From positions 1-41,460 of the forward strand of contig JADFKK010000028.1 of the NCBI GenBank assembly GCA_022564995.1: 41,460 nucleotides of DNA, given 5' to 3'. This document shows positions 31,615 to 40,715 of the stretch, piece by piece (the stretch's first letter is position 1; the number at the start of each line of letters is the position of its first letter). Below the pieces are notes generated by a model that ran no database searches, was not told where the DNA came from, and worked only from the letters and a program-made list of their open reading frames with translations. Source of the stretch: Planctomycetota bacterium (GTDB lineage Bacteria; Planctomycetota; Planctomycetia; Pirellulales; JADFKK01). A program made the position numbers and the translations under genes.

Positions 31615-34308
31615 ATGGCCGACTCGTTCGATCCGTATTATCAATGGCTGGGCATCGAGCCGGTCGATCAGCCGCCGCATCATTACCGGCTGCTGGCGAT
31701 CGAGCCATTTTTGGACAATCGCGAAATCATCGCCGGCGCGGCCGACCGGCAGATGGCCCACCTGCGCACCTTCCAACGCGGCCCGCAGGCAACTGCGTCA
31801 CAGCGGCTACTCAACGAAGTCTCCATTGCCAAGGTCTGCCTGCTCAATCCGCAGAAGAAAACGGCCTACGACGAGCAACTTCGCAAGACGCTGGCCCGCG
31901 GATCGGGCCGATCATCGCGTCTGCTTCTCATCGGCTCAGCGGCGGCCATCGTCGTGATCGCGCTGGGGGCGACGGTCTGGATGTTGGCAGGCCCATCTTC
32001 CGATGGTGAGGTGGCCCAACGCGCGGTCGGCGGCGCCGGTCCGACAAACCAACCCGCCGCGCCGTCGAAGCCCGATCCCGACGCCGCGACGGCTCCCAAA
32101 GAAAAAGAAACCTCCGACGAGGATTCAAAAACCCCCGGCGCCAAAGATCCCCCGGAGACGAATCCGCCCGTCGCAACTTCACCCGAGCAGACGGGCGAGC
32201 CGACGGAAGTGCCCGGCGACACGCGAACCGACGTCGCGTCGCCATCGACTGCAAAAACACCCGGCGACGATGACCAAAACAAAGTCCCGCCGGAAGCAAC
32301 AACACTGCCAGAAACCGGCGCTCCGACCGACGAGAAACCGTCCGACGCCAACGATAGCCCGCCCGCGACTCAGCCGGGCGACACGCCGCGGACGGCCAAG
32401 CTGCCAATTCCCGATCCCGCCGCCCGGCAAAAGGCCCGAGTGGAAGTCAAATCGGCGTTCAAGTACGACCAGGCAACCCAACGAGCCGCGCGGCTTCGTC
32501 TGGCGGGCGAGATGATTGACGAGGCCCTGCAATCCGACGACGAACGCACGGCGCAATTTGTGATGCTCGACATCTCGCGCGAGTTGGGCATCAGAGCGGG
32601 CGACGTGAGGACGGCCTTTCGAGCGATCGGCGAATTGGACGAGCGGTTCGTCATCGACGCCCTCGCCATGCGAGTTCACACGATCACGCAAGTGTTGCGA
32701 GGAAACCTGTCGGCACTCGAACGCAAGCAGGTGGTTCGGCACGGACTGGTTCTGGTCGACGAATTGCTGCTCGCGGATCAGTTCCAACTCGGTGGCCGGC
32801 TGACGTCGCAAATGGGCAAGGCAGCCAAAACATTGCGAGACAAGACGCTCAGCAGCGCGGTCGACGCGCGGCGCAAGCGCGGATCAACTCTGTTCAAACA
32901 GTATCAAAAAATCGAGCCGGCCGTGTTGACGCTGAAAACGGCGCCGGACGATCCGCAGGCGAATCTACGGGTCGGCACCTATCGCTGCTTCGTGCAGGGA
33001 AACTGGCAGCCCGGACTGGCGCTGCTCGCCCGCGGCAGCGATGCGGAGCTGCGGCAAGTCGCCGAAAGCGAAATCGCTCGTCCAGCGACCGCGGCCCAAC
33101 AGAAGGCGCTGGCGGACGGTTGGCTGGCGCTGGCTGAGAAAAACGATGACCAACAGGCGGCCCATGAAATGAAGGTGCGGGCCGCCACTTGGTATCGCAG
33201 CGCCCTGGAGGGGCTGACCGGTTTTGCGCGGCGGCGGGTCGAGCAGCAGTTGGAGCCATTGGCCGATCTGAAAAGCGCCTTGCCGCAAGTCACTGCGGGC
33301 GTCGCTCCAGTGGGCGTCGTCACGGCTTCCGCTTACGTCGGGCCGTACGAGTTTTTCGAGTCCGACAAACGCATCACCGGCGCGAAGCCGGATGCGACGA
33401 TTCTGCTGCGCAAGGACGGCAAGGTTGTGCAGGACGGCAAGCCGGTCGCAACTTGGCGCGACGATGACGGCGCCCTGATCATCACCTATCTCGATCGGGC
33501 TCGCGGCACGGCGCAGCTAAAACAAAAAAACCGGTACGAACTGAGCGGTACTCGAACGTCGCTCGACAACGAGCGCACGAAAGTCGGCCTGCGTCGGGTG
33601 TTCGTGGTCGCCGTTTGGGAGGACGTTCACTCCGGCGGAAAGGTCATCGACCGGCTGGTGCTCTATTCCAACGAGCGCGTCAACGATCCGCTGGGAGAGG
33701 TCGCCTGGTCGCGGTCGGCCAAGTATCTACGGATCGACAAGACACAAATGTATCTGCAGGCCGGCGGCCAATTGTTTAGCGGATGGCGGGAGGAGGAAAA
33801 GAGTCACTATGGCCGCTGGCTGACCGACGGGATTCTGCTCGACACGCGCAAGACGGCCCGCCGCGCCGCGCCGCCCGCAGTGCCGCCTAGGCTTTCGGCC
33901 AAGGAAGAAAAAATGCTGATCGCCACGTATGAAATGATTGGCGCCGCCAAGAGCGATAAGCGAAAGGTTCGATTGACGGTGGACTTAAGCAAAGACGGAC
34001 GCTTGATGGACCACGACGACGAGATCGGCGTTTGGTCGCACGAGGGCGGGCGGGTTACCCTGCGTTTCATCGACCCGCGGCTCGGACTGGCCAACATGCG
34101 GCTGCGAAATCGCAGCGATCTGATCGGCAGCAGCACCGGAGCGGACAAGGCCCGCTGGAGTTGGGAGTTCATACGGGTCAAAGGCGAAAAAGTGATCAAC
34201 AACAAGAAGGTGACCCTCTACAACAACGGCCGCCTCGACGATCCCCACGCCGGCAAAGGCTACTGGTATCTGCGAAAAAACAAGCCCGTGTTGCTGCATA
34301 ACTGGTAG
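31615..34308 (+). CDS. Membrane-anchored J-like protein with paired C-terminal domains
   Basis: The product has 897 residues. The N-terminal 95 residues (FDPYYQWLGIEPVDQPPHHY ... LLNPQKKTAYDEQL) resemble the J-domain-like start found in many planctomycete proteins. A transmembrane segment follows at about 103-126, then a long Pro/Thr/Asp-rich linker (about 127-265), a helical region, and two related C-terminal beta domains: about 570-690 (YEFFESDKRITGAKPDATIL) and about 765-897 (YEMIGAAKSDKRKVRLTVDL). Both beta domains share a KDG turn, IGVW/VATW, and a WE-F/V strand. The N-terminus should be in the cytoplasm and the beta domains outside. The function is unknown; the layout suggests a signalling or scaffold protein. 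Confidence 0.85.
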   Translation: MADSFDPYYQWLGIEPVDQPPHHYRLLAIEPFLDNREIIAGAADRQMAHLRTFQRGPQATASQRLLNEVSIAKVCLLNPQKKTAYDEQLRKTLARGSGRSSRLLLIGSAAAIVVIALGATVWMLAGPSSDGEVAQRAVGGAGPTNQPAAPSKPDPDAATAPKEKETSDEDSKTPGAKDPPETNPPVATSPEQTGEPTEVPGDTRTDVASPSTAKTPGDDDQNKVPPEATTLPETGAPTDEKPSDANDSPPATQPGDTPRTAKLPIPDPAARQKARVEVKSAFKYDQATQRAARLRLAGEMIDEALQSDDERTAQFVMLDISRELGIRAGDVRTAFRAIGELDERFVIDALAMRVHTITQVLRGNLSALERKQVVRHGLVLVDELLLADQFQLGGRLTSQMGKAAKTLRDKTLSSAVDARRKRGSTLFKQYQKIEPAVLTLKTAPDDPQANLRVGTYRCFVQGNWQPGLALLARGSDAELRQVAESEIARPATAAQQKALADGWLALAEKNDDQQAAHEMKVRAATWYRSALEGLTGFARRRVEQQLEPLADLKSALPQVTAGVAPVGVVTASAYVGPYEFFESDKRITGAKPDATILLRKDGKVVQDGKPVATWRDDDGALIITYLDRARGTAQLKQKNRYELSGTRTSLDNERTKVGLRRVFVVAVWEDVHSGGKVIDRLVLYSNERVNDPLGEVAWSRSAKYLRIDKTQMYLQAGGQLFSGWREEEKSHYGRWLTDGILLDTRKTARRAAPPAVPPRLSAKEEKMLIATYEMIGAAKSDKRKVRLTVDLSKDGRLMDHDDEIGVWSHEGGRVTLRFIDPRLGLANMRLRNRSDLIGSSTGADKARWSWEFIRVKGEKVINNKKVTLYNNGRLDDPHAGKGYWYLRKNKPVLLHNW

Positions 34309-34335
34309 GGTGGCCGATGGCTTCGGAAACTGTGG

Positions 34336-34354
34336 CACAGGCGTCCCGCCTGTG
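34336..34354. repeat. Small hairpin CACAGGCG-TCC-CGCCTGTG
   Basis: A perfect 8-bp stem with a 3-base loop lies 28 bases after the stop of the 31615 gene. No T-run follows, so it is probably a repeat or mRNA-end stabiliser rather than a full terminator. Confidence 0.7.
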
Positions 34355-34514
34355 TGGGTTCGGGGTGCCACGGCACTTGATGATCGCCGTCCCAGACGCC
34401 TCCTACAGCCCGTGGTTGCCTCCGACAGCCAGACCGATTTGATTCCCACCGATTTGTGACGTACAGTCCCATTGGAGTGGCAAATCCCCGAACACAGCGA
34501 CCGTTGGACGGACT

Positions 34515-34952
34515 ATGAAAAGAAAAACCGTTCGCCACGGATTTACCCTGATCGAGGTGCTGATCGTGGTCGTTATTCTGGCCGTGCTGGCCGCGACGAT
34601 CATTCCGCAGTTCACCGACTCGACCAAAGACGCCCAAGAGAGCGTGCTGCTGACGAATCTCAAGATTCTGCGGACACAGATTCAGGTCTATCGCGCCCAC
34701 CACGGCGGGATGGCCCCCAGCGGCGATCTTTCGGAATTGCTCAAGGCCACCCATGCCGATGGCACCGACGGCGGAAAATTCGGGCCGTATTTGCAGTTCA
34801 TTCCCAAGAACGATCTGACCGACAGCAACGCCGTCAAGCCAATCGCCACTGCCGACGTGACGCCCGGCGACGTGACGTCCGACGATGGCTGGATCTACAG
34901 CACCACCAGCAGCAAACTCTGGGTCAACCACGTCGACTATCTCGATCGGTAA
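34515..34952 (+). CDS. Type II secretion/type IV pilin-like pseudopilin
   Basis: The 145-aa protein has a prepilin start: a short basic leader MKRKTVRHG, cut before Phe in G|FTLIEVLIVVVILAVLA, with the conserved Glu at position +5. The hydrophobic helix is followed by a small globular domain with PYLQFIPKNDLTD and DGWIYSTTSSKLW, as in GspG-like pseudopilins of planctomycetes. It would be processed by a prepilin peptidase and assembled in a secretion pseudopilus or a fibre. No other secretion gene is nearby, so it may act with genes elsewhere. A strong hairpin follows at 34969. Confidence 0.9.
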   Translation: MKRKTVRHGFTLIEVLIVVVILAVLAATIIPQFTDSTKDAQESVLLTNLKILRTQIQVYRAHHGGMAPSGDLSELLKATHADGTDGGKFGPYLQFIPKNDLTDSNAVKPIATADVTPGDVTSDDGWIYSTTSSKLWVNHVDYLDR

Positions 34953-34968
34953 CTCCTTTGCGTCTTCG

Positions 34969-35018
34969 CGCCCTGGCGCCTTTGCGTTGAAACTGGCCAA
35001 CGCAGAGGTGCCAGGGCG
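34969..35018. terminator. 21-bp hairpin after the pseudopilin gene
   Basis: The arms at 34969-34989 and 34998-35018 pair at all 21 positions, two as G-U, around an 8-base loop. There is no T-run. It probably ends or protects the pilin mRNA. It also borders the 3' end of the group II intron candidate. Confidence 0.65.
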
Positions 35019-35020
35019 GT

Positions 35021-35766
<746 letters not shown>

Positions 35767-35889
35767 CGAATGACGCGAATCTACGCGAATCGTGCGGCAT
35801 CAATCGCCATAAGACAACTTATTCAGCGTACTGCGGCAACGAACTCTTCTATGTAGCATGTTTTTATTCGCGTAGATTCGCGTCATTCG
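35767..35889. repeat. Perfect 24-bp inverted repeat abutting the intron
   Basis: The arms at 35767-35790 and 35866-35889 are exact reverse complements and contain the words GAATGACGCG and CTACGCG. They enclose 75 bases without a gene. The inner edge, 35767, is the base next to the intron 5' end, so the intron sits directly after a hairpin. Class C introns are known to insert behind such hairpins. Confidence 0.9.
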
Positions 35890-36002
35890 CGGGCAAGAGT
35901 TCTTTGATTTGTCATTTGGTCCTTCTGATTTGTTTAGGATTTCGGATTTCGGATTTATTGCGATACCAGTCTACGCCCCCATCTGCCACAAGCCCTTTAT
36001 CG

Positions 36003-36347
36003 ATGTCCCACTCGTCTTCCAAAACCGTCGACCACACCTCCGTCTTCATCGAACTGTTGCGGATGATCGTCGAGCGGCAGGTCACGCCGGAGGCGGCTTC
36101 GCAGGCGTATCCACTGGTGCTCGCGCGCCTCGAACTTCCTGCCGGCGGATCGCTCTCGGCCGATCTGGCCGCGTGGAGTCCGACGGAATCGTCATCGTCC
36201 GCCGGCCATTGTTCCTGCGGCGGCAGCGATCCGTCGAAGTGTACCTGCACGGACGAATGCGACGGTGACGAGCCCGACTTCGCCGCCATGCCGGCCGCCG
36301 AAAAGGTCGCCCGCACGCTGGCCAAGTGGGATCGAATTCTGGGGTAG
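36003..36347 (+). CDS. Small Cys-rich protein of unknown function
   Basis: I place the start at the ATG at 36003 (114 aa); an upstream in-frame start at 35904 would add residues from intergenic words. The N-terminal part is helical (FIELLRMIVERQVTPEAASQ). Near the C-terminus there is a cluster HCSCGGSDPSKCTCTDECDG with five Cys and one His, followed by acidic residues, which could bind zinc or another metal. There is no signal peptide, so it should be cytoplasmic. I recognise no family. A hairpin cluster begins at its stop codon. Confidence 0.6.
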   Translation: MSHSSSKTVDHTSVFIELLRMIVERQVTPEAASQAYPLVLARLELPAGGSLSADLAAWSPTESSSSAGHCSCGGSDPSKCTCTDECDGDEPDFAAMPAAEKVARTLAKWDRILG

Positions 36348-36425
36348 ATCCCGTCTGCCGGACGGGATCTGTTCGTAGTGATCGGCTTCAGCCGGTCCGC
36401 TCGACCCGCTGAAGCGGGTCACTAC
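36347..36425. repeat. Cluster of hairpins in the 412-base gap
   Basis: GATCCCGTC-loop-GACGGGATC (36347-36369) is a perfect 9-bp hairpin that overlaps the last base of the stop codon before it. GTAGTGA...TCACTAC (36375-36425) encloses the 8-bp hairpin GACCCGCT/AGCGGGTC (36403-36420). GATCCCG reappears inverted as CGGGATC near 36455. The rest of the gap to 36640 holds nothing I can name. Confidence 0.8.
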
Positions 36426-36645
36426 AAACGTCAAGGTCCCGCTCGGCACGCGGGATCTACGTTTCGGCCCGCCATTTACTCCATGACCGAACATCAACGC
36501 GGCGTTGAATGTCGGGCGGCTTAGCATTCTGGCCGAATTGTCGACGATTCGCGCAGTCACGGCAGTTCACGAAGTGTGCGGGCCGCGCGCACCACGCGGC
36601 ACATTGTGAGACATCACGTCCCACTCGACCGCACTGAGTTGGACT

Positions 36646-36675
36646 TTGACCGTGCGATTTGGTTAGAATTAGAAT
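36646..36675 (+). promoter_or_regulatory. Possible promoter of the PSD1 gene
   Basis: TTGACC at 36646-36651 and TAGAAT at 36670-36675 are separated by 18 bases and lie 85 bases before the ATG at 36760. Each box differs from consensus at one position. Another TAGAAT copy at 36664 makes the exact -10 unsure. Confidence 0.4.
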
Positions 36676-36759
36676 AGACGGGCGCCTTGGGGTGCCTCCC
36701 TTCCTCATGAAACGGTCTTAATCGGCCGCTTCCCACCTCGGTTTGAAAAGGACGAAGCC

Positions 36760-39700
36760 ATGTCCGCCTTTCGCTTCTTCTCCTTGAGTTGGCTCACTAC
36801 CTTTTCACTCCTGCTCGCCTGCCCCGCCGCCCCGGCCGCCGATGAGCCGGTCAATTACAACCGCGACATCCGACCGATTCTCTCCAACTCCTGCTACGCC
36901 TGCCACGGACCAGACGCCACCAAACGCGAAGCGGAACTGCGGGTCGATACGGCCGAGGCGGCAACCAAGAAACTCGAATCCGGCGGGTTTGCCGTCGTGC
37001 CGGGTGATCTTGCCAAGAGTGTGCTCTATCAGCACTTGATCAGCGACGACGAAGACGAGCGGATGCCACCGCCCGACTCGGGCAAGACGATCACCAAGCA
37101 GCAAATCGCCCTGATTAAGAAATGGATCGAAGAGGGCGGAAATTTCGAGGGTCACTGGTCACTCAGCCCGATCCGGCGGCCGGCCGAGCCGAAGATCAGC
37201 AACGCCAAGTGGGCACGCGGCGCGATCGACCGCTTCGTGTCGGCCAAGCTAACCAAAGAAGGCCTTTCGCCCAGCCGCGAGGCCGACCGAGAGACGCTGA
37301 TTCGCCGCGTCACGTTCGACCTGACCGGGCTGCCGCCGACGCTCAAGGAGATCGACGACTTCCTGGCCGACAAAAGGCCCGACGCCTACGACAAAGTCGT
37401 CGACCGGCTGCTCAAATCGCCGCGCTACGGCGAACACATGGGCCGGCAATGGCTCGACTTGGCTCGTTACGGCGACACGCACGGGCTGCATCTGGACAGT
37501 TACCGTTCGATCTGGCCGTATCGCGATTGGGTCATCAAGGCCTTCAACAAGAACATGCCGTTCGATCGGTTCACGGTCGAGCAGATGGCCGGCGATTTAC
37601 TGCCCGATGCGACGATCGATCAGAAAATCGCCACGGGTTTCGGCCGCTGCAACGTGACCACGAGCGAGGGCGGCTCGATCAAAGAGGAGTATCGAGTGCG
37701 TTATTCGGTCGATCGCGTCGAGACGATGGGCACGGTCTGGCTCGGTCTGTCATTGGGCTGCGCGGTTTGTCACGAGCATAAGTTCGATCCGATCTCGATG
37801 ACCGAGTTCTATCAACTGTACGCCTACTTTTACAACTTCGCCGAGAACGAAATGGACGGCAACAGCGCCGCCCCGAAGGGTCCGCTGGCGAAGATTTCCT
37901 CGCCCCAGTCGCAACAGAAAAAGCAAAAACTGACCGAGCAGATCGCCGCGGTCGAAGCGAAGATCAGCGCCCAACTGGCAGCGGTGCAATACCAAGAGCC
38001 GGCCGGCGACGCCGCCAAGCCGAGCGCCCCGCAGCCGGAAGAGTTCGTCTGGATCGACGACGGCGTGCCGGCGGGGGCCAAGGCCGAAGGCGACACGCCG
38101 TGGCAGTTTGTCACCGCGCCCAAGCCGGTGCTCAGCGGCAAGAGCGCCTCGTTCCGCAAGGCCCAGGGGCGGAGCCAGCATTTCTTCACCGGGGCCAGTC
38201 AGACACTAAAGATCGAAGAGGGCGATCGGCTGTTCACCTACGTCTATCTCGATCCCAAGGATCCGCCGAAGCAGATCATGCTGCAATTCAACGACGGCAC
38301 TTGGGAACACCGCGCCTACTGGGGCGAAAACCTGATCCCCTGGGGCAAGCCGAACACCGCCGGCCGGGTCGCCATGGGCAAGCTGCCCGAGGCCGGCAAG
38401 TGGGTGCTGTTGGAGATCGAACCGGCCAAGGTCGGTCTCAAAGTCGGCGCGGTGCTCAACGGCTGGGCCTTCACCCAGTTCGACGGCTCGGTCTATTGGG
38501 ACAAGGCCGGCGTGGTTCATCAGCGACGGCGGTTCGATTCGCTGGCAGCCTGGCAAGAATTCGAGAAAGGCAACAAAAAGTCGTCGCTCTCGCAAGACCT
38601 GCGGGCGGCGATTGCCCTCGGCCCAGCGAAATGCACGGCCGAGCAGAAAAAGCAGCTGCGCGATCACTTCCTGCGAAAGATTTATCCGAAAACCCGCGAT
38701 GCGGTTGCGCCGCTGCAAACGCAGATCACACAGCTTCGCCAGCAGATCGCGGCGATCAACACCAAGCCGACGATCACCACGCTCATCATGGGCGATTTGG
38801 CCAAGACCGACGGCCGCTGGAAAACGCCGAAGTTGCTCACCCGCGGCCAATACGATCAGCCGGCCAAGGAAGTCAAGCGGGGCGTTCCGGCCGAAGTCGC
38901 CGCGCTGCCCAAGGGCGCGCCCAACAACCGGCTGGGCCTGGCCCAGTGGTTGGTCGATGCGAACAATCCGCTGCCGGCCCGCGTGACGGTCAACCGCTAT
39001 TGGCAGCAATACTTCGGCACGGGCATCGTCAAGACGGCCGAGGATTTCGGCTCGCAAGGCGAATGGCCCTCGAACCTGGCCCTCTTGGATTGGCTGGCCG
39101 CCGAGTTCATCGAAAGCGGCTGGGACGTCAAGCACATGCAGAAGCTGATCGTCACCAGTGCGGCCTATCGACAAACCGCGGTCGCCTCGCCGGAGGCGTA
39201 TAGGCGGGACCGGGACAATCGCCTGATATCGCGAGGGCCGCGGTTCCGGCTCGACTCGGAGATGATCCGCGACAGTGCCCTGGCGCTGAGCGGCCTGCTG
39301 GTCGAGAAGCAGGGCGGCCCCAGCGTGAAGCCGTATCAGCCGGCCGGCATTTGGAAGGCGGTCGGTTACACGTCGAGCAACACGGCCAACTTCAAGCAGG
39401 ACAAGGGCGACGCGCTGTATCGGCGGAGCATGTACACGTTCTGGAAACGGACCGCCCCGCCGCCGTCGATGCAGATTTTCGACGCCCCCAGCCGCGAGAA
39501 TTGCACCGCCCGCCGCGAGCGGACCAACACGCCGCTGCAAGCGCTGACCCTGATGAACGACATCCAATTCGTCGAAGCGGCCCGGCATCTGGCCCAGCGA
39601 ATGCTCCGCGAGGGCGGCAAAACGCCCGCGGAGCAGATTACGTTCGCCTTCCGCCTGGCCACCGGGCGAAGGCCCGACGCGGTCGAGTTGGGCGTGCTGG

Positions 39701-39876
39701 TTGAATTGTACCAAGACCACCTCAAGGAGTTCACCGCCAACAAAGACGCCGCCAACAAGCTAATCAACGTCGGCGATTCCAAACCGGACGAAAAGATGAA
39801 GCCGGAGCAGTTAGCGGCGCTGACGATGATCGGGAATTTGCTTTTGAATTTGGACGAAACGGTGACGAAAGGGTAA
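36760..39876 (+). CDS. PSD1/planctomycete cytochrome C protein (DUF1549-DUF1553)
   Basis: The product has 1038 residues. AGGA 8 bases upstream supports the ATG. A signal peptide ends near PAAPAAD. The planctomycete cytochrome C domain (about 30-130) has INYN-like start VNYNRDIRPILSNSC and the heme site CYACHG near 45, with MPPPDSG as likely methionine ligand region. DUF1549 follows (about 150-355, with GRQWLDLARYGDTHG and the second heme-like CAVCHEHKFDP), then a concanavalin-like insert (about 425-600) and DUF1553 (about 720-1000). In planctomycetes these genes are usually paired with DUF1501 genes; their role is unproven but is linked to breakdown of sulfated or complex polysaccharides. The partner begins at 40716, separated by a toxin-antitoxin module. 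Confidence 0.95.
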   Translation: MSAFRFFSLSWLTTFSLLLACPAAPAADEPVNYNRDIRPILSNSCYACHGPDATKREAELRVDTAEAATKKLESGGFAVVPGDLAKSVLYQHLISDDEDERMPPPDSGKTITKQQIALIKKWIEEGGNFEGHWSLSPIRRPAEPKISNAKWARGAIDRFVSAKLTKEGLSPSREADRETLIRRVTFDLTGLPPTLKEIDDFLADKRPDAYDKVVDRLLKSPRYGEHMGRQWLDLARYGDTHGLHLDSYRSIWPYRDWVIKAFNKNMPFDRFTVEQMAGDLLPDATIDQKIATGFGRCNVTTSEGGSIKEEYRVRYSVDRVETMGTVWLGLSLGCAVCHEHKFDPISMTEFYQLYAYFYNFAENEMDGNSAAPKGPLAKISSPQSQQKKQKLTEQIAAVEAKISAQLAAVQYQEPAGDAAKPSAPQPEEFVWIDDGVPAGAKAEGDTPWQFVTAPKPVLSGKSASFRKAQGRSQHFFTGASQTLKIEEGDRLFTYVYLDPKDPPKQIMLQFNDGTWEHRAYWGENLIPWGKPNTAGRVAMGKLPEAGKWVLLEIEPAKVGLKVGAVLNGWAFTQFDGSVYWDKAGVVHQRRRFDSLAAWQEFEKGNKKSSLSQDLRAAIALGPAKCTAEQKKQLRDHFLRKIYPKTRDAVAPLQTQITQLRQQIAAINTKPTITTLIMGDLAKTDGRWKTPKLLTRGQYDQPAKEVKRGVPAEVAALPKGAPNNRLGLAQWLVDANNPLPARVTVNRYWQQYFGTGIVKTAEDFGSQGEWPSNLALLDWLAAEFIESGWDVKHMQKLIVTSAAYRQTAVASPEAYRRDRDNRLISRGPRFRLDSEMIRDSALALSGLLVEKQGGPSVKPYQPAGIWKAVGYTSSNTANFKQDKGDALYRRSMYTFWKRTAPPPSMQIFDAPSRENCTARRERTNTPLQALTLMNDIQFVEAARHLAQRMLREGGKTPAEQITFAFRLATGRRPDAVELGVLVELYQDHLKEFTANKDAANKLINVGDSKPDEKMKPEQLAALTMIGNLLLNLDETVTKG

Positions 39877-39881
39877 CGAAC

Positions 39882-40124
39882 ATGGCAAACGCCGATCCGA
39901 ATGTTTTTGACGCAGCGTTAGAATTGCCAGTGGAGTCTCGCGCCGAGTTGGCGAACAAGCTGCTGGCGAGTCTTAATGAAGGGGAAGAACAGGACGAAGC
40001 CGAAGTGATAGCGGCATGGGCCGACGAGGCCATCCGGCGAAGCGAGGCGGCAAGACGAGGAGAAATCGAGACGATTGCAGGTGACGAGGTTTTTCGCGAC
40101 CAACCCAGCGGCAAGAAGCAATGA
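39882..40124 (+). CDS. Addiction-module antitoxin
   Basis: The 80-aa protein matches the short addiction-module component family (TIGR02574/PF09720): a helical start DAALELPVESRAELANKLLA, an acidic linker, and a C-terminal helix WADEAIRRSEAARRGEIETI that binds and blocks the toxin. It starts 5 bases after the stop of the PSD1 gene and overlaps the toxin gene by ATGA, so the two are translated together. Such antitoxins are unstable and usually bind the promoter with the toxin, but no operator is visible because the PSD1 gene is directly upstream. Confidence 0.9.
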   Translation: MANADPNVFDAALELPVESRAELANKLLASLNEGEEQDEAEVIAAWADEAIRRSEAARRGEIETIAGDEVFRDQPSGKKQ

Positions 40125-40426
40125 ACTACCGATTCCTGGATCAGGCTCGTTCGGAATACTACGAGGCGATTACTTACTATGAAGACAAGTGTGCCGGACT
40201 TGGCGACCGATTCGCGGAGGAGATCGAGAAAACGGTAGAGCGAATACGTCAGAATCCTGAATTGTGGTCCAACCTAACAGAAAAGCATCGGATTTGCCGT
40301 GCCCACGGTTTTCCATATGGTCTCATATACGAGATCATTTCCGACGAAGCGGGTGGAGATATCATTGAAATCGTCGCCGTGGCGCACCTGCATCGAAAAC
40401 CGGGATATTGGCAAGATCGGACCTAG
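40121..40426 (+). CDS. RelE/ParE-family toxin
   Basis: The 101-aa protein has the RelE/ParE fold pattern: an N-terminal strand and helix YRFLDQARSEYYEAITYYED, a long helix FAEEIEKTVERIRQNPELW, and the C-terminal strands RICRAHGFPYGLIYEII and IIEIVAVAHLHRKPGYW. The conserved R..FPY.L.Y and H..R.P.YW positions are kept, so it is probably active. Members inhibit either gyrase (ParE) or translation (RelE); the class is not readable. It overlaps its antitoxin by four bases and is followed after 3 bases by another small antitoxin-like gene. Confidence 0.9.
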   Translation: MNYRFLDQARSEYYEAITYYEDKCAGLGDRFAEEIEKTVERIRQNPELWSNLTEKHRICRAHGFPYGLIYEIISDEAGGDIIEIVAVAHLHRKPGYWQDRT

Positions 40427-40429
40427 ATC

Positions 40430-40588
40430 ATGGAACCGTCTGATGAGCCCGAGGAAATCCAACTCAGCCTGGCATGGCGCCAAGAAATTCGCCGCCGCCT
40501 CGAAGCCTTTGATCGAGGTGAAATGGAAGCGATACCCGCAGAGGAGGTTTTCGAGCGATTGAGGAACCGAATGACGAAATCAGAATGA
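40430..40588 (+). CDS. Short antitoxin-like ORF after the toxin
   Basis: This 52-aa frame begins ATG at 40430, three bases after the toxin stop, and ends with TGA at 40588. Its sequence LAWRQEIRRRLEAFDRGEME and IPAEEVFERL resembles the C-terminal toxin-binding part of the antitoxin at 39882 (WADEAIRRSEAARRGEIETI ... GDEVF), but it lacks the N-terminal helices. It is either a duplicate antitoxin fragment or a second neutraliser. Its last codons run into the word-repeat element. Short length makes expression uncertain. Confidence 0.65.
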   Translation: MEPSDEPEEIQLSLAWRQEIRRRLEAFDRGEMEAIPAEEVFERLRNRMTKSE

Positions 40589-40690
40589 CGAAAGAATGCC
40601 CAAATCACGAATGACGAAGGCTCCGAACTGAGAGATCGTCAGTACTCAGTACTCCGTACTACATCCTAAATCCTACACCCTACATCCCTT
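40567..40690. repeat. Word-repeat intergenic stretch
   Basis: Three words repeat in turn: GAATGACGAA (three times, 40567-40616), CAGTACTC/CGTACTAC (40637-40662), and CCTACA/CCTAAAT variants (40663-40686). It separates the toxin-antitoxin module from the DUF1501 gene. The first word family is the same as at 28485-28630. Confidence 0.8.
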
Positions 40691-40715
40691 CCTCCTTTGA
40701 CCGAGGACTCTCGCC

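Noticed and set aside
36346..36466. Transposon end or attachment site
   Set aside because: The hairpins are short and differ from each other; there is no transposase or integrase and no target duplication visible.
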